From NCBI GenBank assembly GCA_025200525.1, contig CM045767.1:123368346-123432345 (forward strand): DNA of 64,000 nt, in the 5' to 3' direction. The notes under the pieces were generated by a model. It was not told where the DNA came from, searched no databases, and worked only from the letters and a program-made list of their open reading frames with translations. The DNA comes from Camellia lanceoleosa (lineage: Eukaryota; Streptophyta; Magnoliopsida; Ericales; Theaceae). Both the position numbers and the translations under genes were made by a program. The first letter of the stretch is position 1. Every line of letters starts with the position of its first letter. Below, piece after piece: positions 44,489 through 56,615 of the stretch.

Positions 44489-46925
44489 GGTCGGCGTATG
44501 GCTGAGAAAAAAAATGAAGGGTTGTTTTGTTTTTTTTTTTGAAATATGTTTAGTTTGATTGGCGTATGGCTGTAAAAAAAATGAAGGGCGTTTTTTTTTT
44601 TTTAATGTAAATATTTTTATGTTGATTTGTTTTTGTTTTTATGTTTAAGTACTGAAAAATGAAATTAAAAACCAGAAAAAAAAAGAAAAAGAAAATTAAT
44701 CCTAAATAAAAAATAATAATGAGAGACCAAATTGTTAATGAGTATATGAGAAGCATTTGAGCATGATCTAATTCTCAATTTCTTAGCAAGAGCATACCAA
44801 TCTCAAGACTATAATAGACATAACAGTGCATAGATCAAACAAGGTTGCCAAATAAAAGCATAAATATGGAGCTAAAGTTCAAGTCACTCTTCCTTGAGGA
44901 AAACGATCTTCCTCTTACATTATCAACAGCTAATCACCTCAAAGGTCATGTTGTAAGAATTAAGATACCAAAAGCATAGAAATACCAAAATAATCAGAGA
45001 TACTAAAACAATCAAGTCTCTTTTTCTCCCCCGAGGACATTTTCAACAAAATCAAGCACAAGGAGGGAGTATGGTACAACATATAGGATGAAAGAATGTA
45101 AGTCTCATTATATCACAAATAATCATCCATATCAAGGTAGCTCTATGATACCAAAAAAATGATAGCACATAATAATCATACAATTGAAACTCATACCATT
45201 TGACAATAATGGGCAAAAAAAATAGTAACATGTGAAGGTGCAAGCGCATAAGTTTGATATCAAAAACAGAATAGAAACTGAGGGGATTTTAAAAAAATAA
45301 TCAAGTTTAAATTCTTCCCCTTGTTTCATTTGGCAAAATCAATAGGAGATATGATAAATGAAAGCTCATAACTGAAATGTTCTCGTCAATAATATCAAAT
45401 AGGATGCCAAAATGATACCAACATGCAATCTACCAAGGATACCAATATGCAATCTAGAAGGTTTAACAATCATAGCTCAAGCATTATGTAGAATACCAAA
45501 TATTGCTCATAATAGGTTAAACTCAATATAATCTCATGGAGCTAATGTAATTCCAAAAAAAAATGAAGCATGTTCAAGGTATAGCAATCCATATGCCAAG
45601 AAAAATCATGAATTTCAATATGTACTACACATTTAAGCATAGGCTTGATTTTTAGGTAAAAACATCATCAAAGAGTATACATTGCAAATCATATGAAGCA
45701 TAATCAATATTTTTCATATCAAAGTAATAGCAGTATTAGCTCAAGGGATATAAGATAGAATTTTTACCTCAAAAGCTTAAGAGAGTATATGAGGCATACC
45801 TTAGGTTCAAGAGATGGAAGCTTTTCAATCTTCAATTTTCTTTCATGAGGAGTTCATCTCAAAATGGTTTAACAAGTATGTTAGCAAAATGATTTCTCCC
45901 CCTAAGTTGGTGCTACCCTTTTCTAATGTGATTTGTGTAAATATAACATTCATAGAACAATCACTATTACTCAATAAAAATATAGCACAAATCACTTCTT
46001 ATCACAAACTCAAAAAGTGAAAAATAATTCAATGATCAAACAAGAGTTTGGAATGCTATTTTTCAGAATTTTCAAGTTGTAACGCATAGCATAATATGCA
46101 TAAGAAAATAGTTTTATGCTCTTTGTTTAATTAATAAATGATGCAACAATCTCATTTAATCACATAACATTATCAAGAGGCATTTTCGTCAATTCAAGTC
46201 ACGTGCTCAAGTGTGATAAAACATTTTACTCAATATGGAACACAACATGAATATTATAAATAATTAATTCAACAATTTATCAATCAAAAGCATTTCATGA
46301 GATGTCTGCCAATATAATCCATATTCAAAAGATATTCAATAGGATAGATGCAATGTCTCTACAAACGTATGATACTTCTTTTCATTTAGACATTGTTGAT
46401 GGATCATAATCAACGAATTTCATAACTCATTCAAATATTCCAATGTAAAGCATATAAGCATGAAATTTTCATATTGAGCATATTCTTGAGATCACAAATG
46501 TAGACTTCAAAATATAGATAGTATACATCTCAAAAACATGCTATGACATCAAAATTGATTCTACAAAGATATGACTCAAAAAGGAATTAACATATTCGTA
46601 TGAAGTCATATATAAGATGTGAAAAGCATGCTCACAAAAAAATTTATCACTTCTTATCTCTTTTTCATAGCAATGGATGACATGATATAAAATGTTAATG
46701 AATATATGAACCATTCATATTCTAATAGGCATTCATCAAAATAATATAACTCTCATGTTTTAGTTCAATGAATGTTTGAAAGAAACTAGCAGAACATGAC
46801 TTAGCAAACTTAGTACAATTATGTTACATGGAAGCAATGATTAGACACAACCTATTGTACACAAATCACACCTTAAAGAATATAGAACTTTAAGCTTAAA
46901 GGTGTGTTAGGAGTTATACCTTCAT
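44489..46925. other. Non-coding interior of Copia element
   Basis: This AT-rich stretch lies where pol should be. No protease, integrase, RT or RNase H motif was seen on either strand. Short repeated words such as GATACCAA and AAGCAT recur. It begins with a 68-bp-spaced duplicate of GGCGTATGGCTG. Confidence 0.6.
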
Positions 46926-48233
46926 TTACCTCTTTGGAATCTTCACCCATACATTACCTCTATTGTTTATTTTGGTGATTTTCATTTCATCATTCTTCTT
47001 CTTGTAGAAGCTGATTTTGCTCTTTAGATTGAATACTCTTGTTGTGCATTTTCTCTCGAAGTCCTTGGTGTTCTTTGAGATTCCACCTACAAAATATCTT
47101 GATTTCTTTCTTGGTACCCATACTTTCTTGGGTCTATAGGGATTAGTCTCAAAAATATTTAATCTCAGAAAAGGTTTAGAAGAATCAAAACCAATGCCTA
47201 CTTTGTCAAAAACACATCTTTTATTTCCAAGAAGCTTGTTGAGGTTTTCTTTTCCTTTTACAAAATTTTCAAGAGTTTTGTTTAAATCCTCAACATTGTT
47301 TTTCAAAACGTTTTTCTCATTGGCAATAGACGTAAAGTCATTTTTCAAAGTAGCATTTTCCATTTTTAAAACACCCACATCCTTTGAAAGAGAAGTAATT
47401 AATTTCTTTAATTTAGAATTCTTAACACAAACCTTTCTAAATATGTCATGTAATTCATTAAAAGCACTTTCAAGTTCTACATAATTAGAAATTACCTTAT
47501 CTTGAGTGGATTCTTCTTCTCCAAGAGCCATGAGACACAGGCTACTCCATCATTTTCTCTCCAAATGGCTTCCTTTTTGCTGTCATCCATCATTGAAAGT
47601 TCATGAGCCATGAGTGAGCCTAGGAGTTCTTCAATGCCTAATTTTGTTAGGTCTTTTGCTTCTTGGATAGCTGTAACCTCAGCTTCCCATTCATTTGGCA
47701 AAGACTTAAGTATTTTTCTTACAAGCTCATCATTAGTATAAGATTTACCAAGAGATTTTAGAGTATTAATAATATCGGTAAATTTATAAAACATCTCAGA
47801 AATAGATTCAAATGATTCCATAGTAGAGAGTTCATAATCATGAATAAGCATGTCAATTCGAGACTCTTTTATTTGGTTAGTTCCTTCATAGGTGATTTCA
47901 AGTTTATCTCAAGTCTCTTTAGCAGTAATACACCCAGAAATTCTATTGTACTCATTTGCATATAATCCACACACAAGAATAAGCTTGGCTTTAGCATTAA
48001 CTGGAAGGAGTTTATAATCACACTCATCAAATTCATCCTCAAGTTTAGGCACACTGATATGGTCTACTACCTTGGTAAGGATTTTAGGGACCTTTAGTGA
48101 TAATGAGCCACAAAGCATAATTGGTAGCTTGAAGATACAAAGTTATTTTTTCTTTCCAATGAATGTAATTACTATCATCAAAGAGAAGTGGCCTATTGCT
48201 AGCTTGTCCTACAGCAGAGTAAGTAGAATACAT
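46926..48233 (-). pseudogene. Copia Gag, broken
   Basis: The likely start is the ATG at 48233 (MYSTYSAVGQASNRPLLF), followed by YIHWKEKITLYLQATNYALW, a typical Copia Gag N-terminus. Stops and frameshifts lie at about 48090 and 47880. The middle (47851-47492) has the Gag-polypeptide block LVRKILKSLPNEWEAEV. After a frame change near 47530, a Lys/Asn-rich coiled coil (47460-47250) is followed by a basic tail ending at 46926. No zinc knuckle was found. Gag would form particles, possibly for non-autonomous copies supplied by relatives. Confidence 0.8.
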
Positions 48234-48281
48234 GGTTGCTATGGATCAAAAACTCAAGATTGTTAAATCTAAACAAGAGCC

Positions 48282-48297
48282 CCAAACTCTGATACCA
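48282..48297 (-). other. Primer-binding site of Copia element
   Basis: On the minus strand TGGTATCAGAGTTTGG begins 2 nt after the LTR end (TAACA). It matches the initiator tRNA-Met 3' end. Confidence 0.88.
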
Positions 48298-48299
48298 AT

Positions 48300-49550
48300 T
48301 GTTACCCAAAAAGCAACCTAAGAGGGGGGGTGAATTAGGTTTCTACAAATTAAAATTAATAATACCCTAATAAAATTAACTACTAGTACAACAAATTATT
48401 AACAAGCACAATGATGAACTTAGCAGTAAATGATAAAGCAAAATAACAATGAAGTATAACTAACATACAGGGTAAATCAAATGATTAACACATGAATATT
48501 AGATAGCTATAGCAGTAGTATGAAAGTAAAGAGATTAGAAAAGAGGAGACAAACAGATTTATAGTGGTTCGACTTCAACCAAGCCTACATCCACTCCTCA
48601 AGCTTCATTTGAGATTTTCCACTATCTTCTAGCTTCATAGGGGTGCTAGCAACCTCTTTACAAACGGAGCAATCTTCTACAGATTTTACACAGACTTCAC
48701 AAGCCCAAACCCTTACAAATCTTAAGTGATTCACAATCACTCTAAAGATTTTAAGAACACAGTGTTTGCAACACTTTACAAGATGAAATGGTATTTTTGC
48801 TTTCAAAGAAAGCTTACAATAAATATCTCTCAAAGATAGATATATAAAATGAAGTTTTGATTTTTCTGTAAATCTCACACAGGAAAGATAGGCTTAAAGC
48901 TATAAGGCTCAGTGTATAATTTCTGAGAATAGATGTGAGTGATTATAAATCAAAGAATATTTTTAGGTTTTTTTTGTAACTTATTTACATTAGAGGCTTT
49001 GGTATATATAATGAAAATTATAGCCGTTTATAGCTGTTGTATTCATTTCAATTTATAGCCATTTATAGTCGTTTATAGCCGTTGTAGTCATTTGAATTTA
49101 TAGCCGTTGTACTTCCATCATTACCAATTTGAATATCTTCCACTCCATCATCACAAATTTGAATATCTTCCACTTGAACCTTTTGAATATTTATAACCAT
49201 TTATAGCCATTGTACTTCCATAATTACTAATTTGAATATTTTCCACTTGAACCTTTTGGCCTGCTGCTGTGCTAGGCTGTTTGAACCTTTGTTTTGGGCT
49301 ATTTGAACTCATGATTTAATCAACTATTAAATACATTCTAATAACATTTAGCATAAAGGTTTAGGTGAGAAATAATGGGACAAAATAAATTTTGATTCTA
49401 TTTTTCTTTTTCAAATAAATCATCAAAATAAATTTTGATTCTATTTTTCTTTTTCAAAGAAATCATCAAAATAAATTTTGGATCCTATTTTACTCTTTCA
49501 AATAAATTAAAACATAATTAAATAAATCATCAAAATAAATAAGTCTAACA
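48300..49550 (-). repeat. 5' LTR of Copia element (1251 bp)
   Basis: It pairs with 41981-43198. The minus strand starts TGTTAGACTT. TATAGCCGTT words lie at 49020-49110 and 49200-49220. Confidence 0.92.
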
Positions 49551-49555
49551 GCTCG

Positions 49556-50618
49556 TTTATGGTTTTGGGGAGATTTTGGCCTATGATTTTGTGCGTTGAT
49601 TTGCTATTTTTTGTGTTTTAGTTGGTTTCTAGAAAACTAGTTTTTATTTATTTACTTGTTTTTTGTGTGCTTTCTTTCTGTTGGAGCTTGACGGTTGTCT
49701 GTGGAGTGGGTAACATTTACTGATATTTGTGTTCTTAGCTAGGATGCATTTTTTTTTAATTTTTTATTATTACTATTTTTTATGTATGGTTGGTTTGGGT
49801 GCTGTATTTGGATCACATATATATATATATATATATATACACACATGAAAGAGGTTTTGATTGTAGAAAGAATTTAGGGCAAATTATAGAAAAAATAAAA
49901 TAAAATCTCGAGTTTTGTGTGTTTTTTAAATTAAACTTTAGGTTTTAATTGCATCAATTTAAAATAATTTGAACCTTTCGTCTATATTAATTTTCTATTT
50001 CCGTTAATAAATTTAACAGATAAATTATTCTACAATACATATAGCAATATTTTATTGGTTTTTTTTATTTATATATTAATATTAACTTTCAACTTGACTG
50101 CAATATATCACAACCATTTATCCATTACATGATGACATCATAATAACCGTCCATCATCAACACAATTATGAACCTAACTACACAAGATCATAACCATTTG
50201 TTGGATGCCCAGCCCAACAACAACAATCCTCAATCTCATATTGTTTATCCAGTAGATCTTTGAATGTTCTTGGTCTAATCAACGGCCAAATCAACACACA
50301 AAGTCTTCAACAACACCAATCTTGTAGTCTGAACAGCATCACTATACAGTCTTTATCACTTGTATGGACATCTTTGCATCAAGTCTAGGTTTTTTTTTTT
50401 TTTTTTGTAATTTGCCCAAGAATTTATGTTTTTGATTTTCAGTTGGTTGTGAGAACTTTTATATTAATTGTTGTACGTAAATTGGAATATTATTGGTGCC
50501 AAAAAATTACTCAGTGTTTCCAAATAACTTCATGTCACGTGCATATAGTATTCGTGGTGAATGGGTTGCACAAAAAATGATGAATGAAGCAAATATTGGT
50601 CCTATTTGGCGTAGCCGT
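49556..50618. other. Flank with dispersed repeat copy 2 and unrecognised frame
   Basis: No recognised gene. (AT)n lies near 49818-49840. The dispersed repeat covers 50078-50395, followed by a T run. At 50493-50618 an open frame reads into the next Copia LTR (MVPKNYSVFPNNFMSRAYSI); its nature is unknown and it may be the end of an older coding remnant. Confidence 0.4.
50078..50395 (+). repeat. Dispersed repeat copy 2 (empty site for the 15135 MITE)
   Basis: It matches 15055-15534 but lacks the 139-bp MITE, reading CATGATGACATC straight through near 50130-50145. Confidence 0.85.
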
Positions 50619-51125
50619 TGTTGGAAATTTGAATTTAAATTTACTCCAATGGTTGTGTCTCTTGAGATGGAAGGGTGTGTCCTTTTGAAGGGTCACAATC
50701 TTTCTGAAGAGTCACATAGAAGTCTATATATTCCATCTCCCTCACTTCAATTTAGATGGTGATTTGTCATTTTCTTCTTCACTTTGCATTATTCTTCATA
50801 TTTCCTGAGTCTAATTTTTCTATTAAAAGAGTACATGCACAACAAAGTTCGTTAGGCTTGCAATAGTAGTGCTGCTAGTGTAAGATATTGATCGTTGTAT
50901 CCTGAGAGATAGACGTCCATTAAATCCTAAGCACCGGTGAGAGGACGAATCTGTCTTAAGGAAAGAGTGTCACACACTCAACTCGATCAGGTTTTATTTA
51001 TTTATGTACTGTAAGTTTTTATCACATTATTATGTCAATATATTTCAATTTTTGGTTTTGCCTAAAAATCGTTTGCATAATTTTAAATTATATTTTCCAT
51101 ATAGTTTGGTACTATTTTTCCAACA
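50619..51125 (+). repeat. LTR type a, 5' copy (507 bp)
   Basis: It starts TGTTGGAAATTT and ends TTCCAACA. TATATA near 50726 is a promoter candidate. The 3' half (GAGATAGACG, CACCGG, GAATCTGTCTTAAGGA) is shared with type b. Confidence 0.85.
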
Positions 51126-51142
51126 ATCTTAAGACAGAATCC
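51126..51142 (+). other. Putative priming site without tRNA match
   Basis: ATCTTAAGACAGAATCC directly follows the LTR where a PBS is expected. It is not TGGTATCAGAGC-like. Instead 11 bases are complementary to TCTGTCTTAAG inside the adjacent LTR (50950-50960). The parallel site at 52770 reads ATCTTAAAACAGATTCC. Confidence 0.45.
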
Positions 51143-51627
51143 ATGTATATAATTTTTGGGCAAATATTGTTTTGTGTATTAGAACTGTTGTTAAATAGAT
51201 TTATCATTGTTAAAACAGTTCTGGTTATAACTTATAAGTAGTTTGAATCTACCAGAAATCAATTTATCTTTGGTTGGTTACTTTAGTAACTACTTTCATA
51301 CAGATTTGGAATTTTGTGAAACAGTCTTTATGAACAACAGAACCAATACATGTTGTTACACTCGTGGCCCTTTCATCGAATTGTGTTTTCGTGAAAGAAA
51401 TTGAATTTCTTCAATGCCCGTTTATTACCCAATTCGGCATTAAATTTGTTATGCGTAACAGTCCCAACTTGCGTTCTGTGTCAGTTGATGGAATTCAAAT
51501 TCCGAGTCCTCTGCAGAATTCAAAGCCAAAAGCTACCTATCCTTTGCAGAATATTTCCAATATTTGTACTCTCTGTATTTAGATCACGTTGTTGCATTTT
51601 CTCTCCGTCAAATTCTATTCATGTGGG
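51126..51627 (+). other. Short internal remnant: leader fused to 3' tail
   Basis: 51126-about 51514 matches the leader at 52770-53155. From about 51515 it matches the 3' tail at 56500-56615, ending in the polypurine tract at 51619-51627. Everything between has been deleted. Confidence 0.75.
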
Positions 51628-52769
51628 GGATTGTTGGAAAAATGGTTAATATAGGCATATTTTGGGCCGACTTTGAGCCCAAAATTGAGTGGGCCCTGAA
51701 CGTCTTTTGGGGTGGGTCCGAAGAGGTGAAGTGTTCCTTGCCACATGGCAAGTCACACGGTGAAGGCGGTATGTCAAAATCATTTATGAGGGAATGGGAA
51801 GTCGACGTCGTTTTCGGGTTCGTGAAATTAAACATTTAAGTTTTAAATGTGGGTTTCTTTGTGAGGCTTGTCCCACATTGAAACTTTAAGAGAGATTTGT
51901 TGAGTATTTAAACTCTAGCCTACAACACTTGGGTTGGACCCCAAGGGGTACCCCAAGTTTGTAGAATGGGGGAGTTATGGACAAAGTGAATCTTAGCCCA
52001 AACCACCACCACTCGCGCCACCGCCGCCGTCCGGCCGTGCCAGGTGCGGATCGGGTCGGTTCTTGTATTAATTTTTTTGGACAAAATTCATTTGAATTTT
52101 TTCAAAAATAATATTGTGGGAATTTAATTCAAATTTGAATTCCAATTTTTGTCCAACATTTAAGACTTCTTCTGTCCGAAATTCCTCTCAGATTCAAACT
52201 GAAAAACTCGTCAAATAGTTCGGTTTTAATCGCCAAAGAAGCTATAAATCATATTTCAAAACAAAGTTCAAAACTCCGGCAAAGATATCTGTTTGAATTA
52301 AAGACAGCACCTGTTCAATTCAAAATCCTACCTGTTCACTTCAAATTAGTACCTATTCGGGTCAGATATTTTGCCTATAAATACAGCCATGTTCCAGCAG
52401 TCTTGATGATCCGAAAATCAGTCTGAAAATCCTTTCTTTTGCTGTCAGATTTTCCTATTTGCATTATTTCTTCATATTAGTTTTAGAGATAAAATAAAGA
52501 GAGTATAAGAACACAAGGTTCTGGTTCGTCGTACAAATTTGTGTGGAGTGCTACTACAAGTTTGTGAAGATCATTGTATCTTGGGAGATAGACGCCACTC
52601 AGCTGTAAGCACCGTAGCGAGGCGAATCTGTCTTAAGGACAGAATGTCACACACTCGACTTGGTCATTAATTATTGATTCGATTCAACAAAATAAATTCT
52701 GTAAGTTTTATTTTATTTTGTTTGAATTATTTCAATTTATTTTATTTACACAGAAGATTGTTCCAACAA
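51628..52769 (+). repeat. LTR type b (1142 bp)
   Basis: It starts TGTTGGAAAAATGG and ends TTCCAACA, perfect 8-bp inverted ends. It resembles the LTR at 62844-63879 (shared GGGTTCGTG, TGTCCCACATT, CCCCAAGGGGTACCC). Only its 3' part matches type a. A GC-rich CCACCACTCGCGCCACCGCC stretch lies near 52000. Confidence 0.85.
52309..52384 (+). promoter_or_regulatory. LTR b core promoter with 21-bp box array
   Basis: CCTATAAATAC at 52374-52384 is the TATA box. ACCTGTTCA at 52309 and 52330 and ACCTATTCG at 52351 lie exactly 21 bp apart just upstream. Confidence 0.75.
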
Positions 52770-55700
52770 TCTTAAAACAGATTCCATGTATATAATTTTT
52801 GGGCAAATATTGTTTTGTGTATTAGAACTGTTGTTAAACAGATTTATCATTGTTAAAATAGTTCCGGTTATAACTTATAAGTAGTTTGAATCTACCAGAA
52901 ATCAATTTATCTTTGGTTGGTTGCTTTAGTAACTACTTTTATACAAATTTGGAATTTTGTGAAACAGTCTTTGTGAACAACAGAACCAATACATGTTGTT
53001 ACACTCGTGGCCCTTTCATCGAATTGTGTTTTAATGAAAGAAATTGAATTTCTTCACTGCCCGTTTGTTACCCAATTCGGCATTGAATTTGTTATGTGTA
53101 ACAGTCCCAACTTGTGTTTTGTGTCAGTTGATGGAATTCAAATTCCGAGTCCTCTGTATATGAATGTTATAGATTTTGCTTTTGCAAGAGGTTATCCTCT
53201 GTTGTATAATCGTGTATGTTCTCTTTATCATCTAATCTTGTCAAAATGTTTATGTGCATGTATATATATATATATGTAATTTGTTATTTCTATCATGTTT
53301 ATGATCGGTGAGCGAGGGAATTAAAAGGCAAATTATTGTGTTGTGATTGCCGTTGTGTATAACGTCCCGTTCAGCGTTTCATCGTAATTCTGTTCGGTTC
53401 CGTTCGTCGTACTCGTATGTTGGTCGTATAGAATCTGTTAAAGACAAATTTCCCTTCAATCTTTTGGTTATGTTTATAGAAAATGTTTATTCTGTATTAC
53501 ATTTCTATCCATATATGTTTTTCTGGTTTTGTTTTATTAAAAAAAAAAAGGCAAAAAGAGATTATGGTATTCAGAAATTACAAATTGATGAGGATTTGTT
53601 GATTTGATTAATCTTAAAATCTTAAAGTTGAAGTTTAAGAAACATAGTGGGGGTTATGCTCTATGTTATTTTAAAGTCTAGGTTTTTCAGAATTTGAAAA
53701 TTGTGAAAATGTTTCTTTCAAACTTGAAGTGGTACTTGTGGAGTTGTGACTTTTTGGCATCCGAGTGCTCTCTAAAGCAAATCTTATTTATAGATCTTCT
53801 TGATTTTTGTTTATTAACATGCCTCGCTCAAGAAATGGGAACTATAAAAAGGAAGAGCCTAAGAACAACATTGACATAATCATTTCTATATCTTAAGTCA
53901 AGAGTTTTCGTGAGATTATGATCTTTAATAATTTTTTAGTCATGATTGTTTTACTCACTCCAGTGATGTGCATTATCAAGTGATTGAGATTATTAAAAAA
54001 AAGTTGATTTGTGGATGCCTGTTAATAGGTCCACAAAGATATATTTGTTTATAAGTTAGTATCTCAAGTTCCTCTTAAGGAAATGTACAAATATTTGACA
54101 AATATTTTATGGAAATTTCTCAAAAATGTGTTTTTAAAATCAAGATATGATTTTAATTACTAAAATTTGGTATGATTTTTGGTTTGTGAATTCTTGAAAC
54201 TTGAGAAAATATATAGTATATGTTATATACTTAGGTTTTTTTTAATGTAATTTGATGTCATTTACATGTGCATATTAATTTGTAGTAATTCTAATTAATT
54301 TGCAATGAGTCTTATGGTGTCATATGTTTCCATGGAATCTTTTATGGGAAAAGAAAAATGTGATGTGTTAGTTTTTGACTGATTTATTTCCAGTGCTTTG
54401 TCTAGGATTTAAATTAAATTATATTTGAAAGTTCATGAAATTTTTAATTAATTTGTGATTGTGATGATGACGTACCAATGGATCTCTTGTAGGATATAAT
54501 TTCGAAAAGTATATTTCATGTGTAGATAACCCTTTTGTTTGATTGTGATAGTAGTTTTAAGCAATCATTAACACTGAAATAAATTTAAACATGGTATTTT
54601 CAATAATGGTGTTGTTCCATTTAATTGCAAATAGATTGAGAAATCTTTTGTGTTGATTATTATTTGTTAATAATTAATTGAAAGTTATTTTTAAAGTAAC
54701 TTTGAATTTTGTGAGATAGGATGTCTTCAGTCTTTATTTCACTTATGTGGTAGACTTGGTTTAACCATGAATCATGTTCTTAATATGGGAGTTTATCTTT
54801 TGAATGAGAAGAGATAATTCAATTTCTTTGTCCCAAATATTCATCAAAAATGAATTATTAGTTGTGACAGTGACACTTGTCTGGGAATGAATCATGTTGT
54901 TTGTCCTAATTTATGTATTATCACAAATGTGGGGGAAGAGAGATTAATGAGATTAAAAATTATGATTATGATTGACTTGTTAATCTTGTCCATGTCTACA
55001 TATGTTGTAGAGTTGACAATCATTTTATGATGTCATTAATATCATTTTGGTATGCAGTGTATTATAAATAGATGTTAATTATTTATCAAAGTATTGATAA
55101 AAATGTGAACTTATGTGTTTTGACATAAGAGGAATTCTAATTATTCTTTGGAATAATTACTAAAATTGGTGTGGTGACTGATAACTCCGTAATGAAATAT
55201 TTTAAGTTAAAATATTTCATGGGTGAAAGACACTTTGGTAATTGTCGTCGTAGTCACCAATACTAGATAAGACAAATAAGATAAGATGTAAATGTATTTA
55301 TACTGTGATATTTATATTCCATGTTGAGATTGAAATTAAGGGTTGCAGTAAACAAAAAAAAATTAATCATGGCTAAAGAAATGTTATTTGACAAAGTGTT
55401 GTGGCCACAACCGGTATTAGTCATTTCTTCTTTGTACTGCAAAAGCAAGTTATGAAGTCTAATTGTATTTTAGACAAATTAGTATTGTGATTATATGCAC
55501 AAAGCAATTTACATCTTGTTATTTAGTTCAAGCACGCCAATTAATGATATATTCTGATTTATCTTAGAATTGTGGGGGTGTATTTATTATACACCAGCAA
55601 GAGAAATTAAGTTTCCTTGGAATGCTTAAAATGTGGGGGTGCTTTGAGGATTTTATCAAAGTAACGGTTCCGATTATAGGTCCACAAAGAATCTTAATTC

Positions 55701-56615
55701 TTTCTATAGGACAAAGTTGGAGTAGAAGCAAAAATGGTTTCATTAACTCCTAAGGAACAACTTTATGTTTATTATTTTAAATTTGAAAATGGAAGTGACA
55801 TAGAGTAACGGTAAATCTCGATGTAACCATAGGACATTTGTTTTTAGTTGTGAATATTGTCTAAGGATAATATAATGGATCCACCAATAATATATAATTG
55901 AGAAGGTCAAACGAAAAATAGCGGCCGCTAAACAAAAAGTTTGACCAGAGAGCAAATGAGGGAAAGTTCATCGAGGGGAATGTGATTAAAGCCTATTACA
56001 CCAGAGTCATCATAATGGTAACCCTACTTAGATGACTGGAGATCCCAAGAACTAAGTTCAAAGGGACAACTAAGTTATGTGTGGCTCGCCAGAAATCACT
56101 AAAGGAGTCCATCTCCTATCCATTCCTATGATAAGAGTGATATCTGCAACATGTGTTGTATGTAGGGGATTTAGGGTAAGCTATGCTTTTAATGATCACT
56201 TATATCTTGAAAAACCTAGAGGGGTATCTTTTAAGAGGAGTATTTAAGAGACTCGAAATAAGGATCACCTATATGAGTGTGAAGGGGCTGCTTCTATGAG
56301 AATTGATAAGGCTAAATTTTCTAAAGCACTCATGAAACACCAGGACTTGCCCAGTGCCAAAATGGGCACAACCGTGAGAACTAAGCTGTGTTTGGAGATA
56401 TTCTGTGTGAATTCTATTGTCTTGGCTTACACAAACGGCTGAACAGTTCAAGACATCACGTCCACTGATTAGCTAGTAAGTTCGATAGACTTTCATTAGG
56501 GAAGGTTCAAAGCCGAAAGTTACCTATCCCGATGCAAGGTATTTCTTTAATGTACTCTCTCTTTGTCTGCATGTTGTTGCATGTTCTTTCCGTAAATTTC
56601 ATTCATGTGGGGGAT
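52770..56615 (+). other. Internal region of composite Copia, no pol
   Basis: A leader (52770-53155) is followed by about 2.8 kb of AT-rich DNA with no protease, integrase, RT or RNase H motif. From about 55960 the end of pol and the Copia 3' tail appear, matching 62220-62843, with GTGGGGGAT as polypurine tract at 56607-56615. Open frames in the leader are short and unrecognised. Confidence 0.65.

Larger units (their letters stand above)
41981..49550 (-). mobile_element. Ty1/Copia element, gag only, TSD GCTCG
   Basis: GCTCG flanks it at 41976-41980 and 49551-49555. The minus strand starts TGTTAGACTT at 49550 and ends GGGTAACA at 41981. LTRs are 48300-49550 (5') and 41981-43198 (3'). The PBS, gag and polypurine tract fit this orientation. 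Gag is present but protease, integrase, RT and RNase H are absent; 44489-46925 is non-coding. A plus-strand ORF with its own leader lies near the 3' LTR. It is a non-autonomous SIRE-like element. It inserted just downstream of the NLP PB1 region. Confidence 0.92.

Noticed and set aside
42265..48878. 97-codon frames in both Copia LTRs (42265-42558 and 48585-48878)
   Set aside because: They are conserved only because the LTRs are copies of each other; no domain or start context supports a gene.
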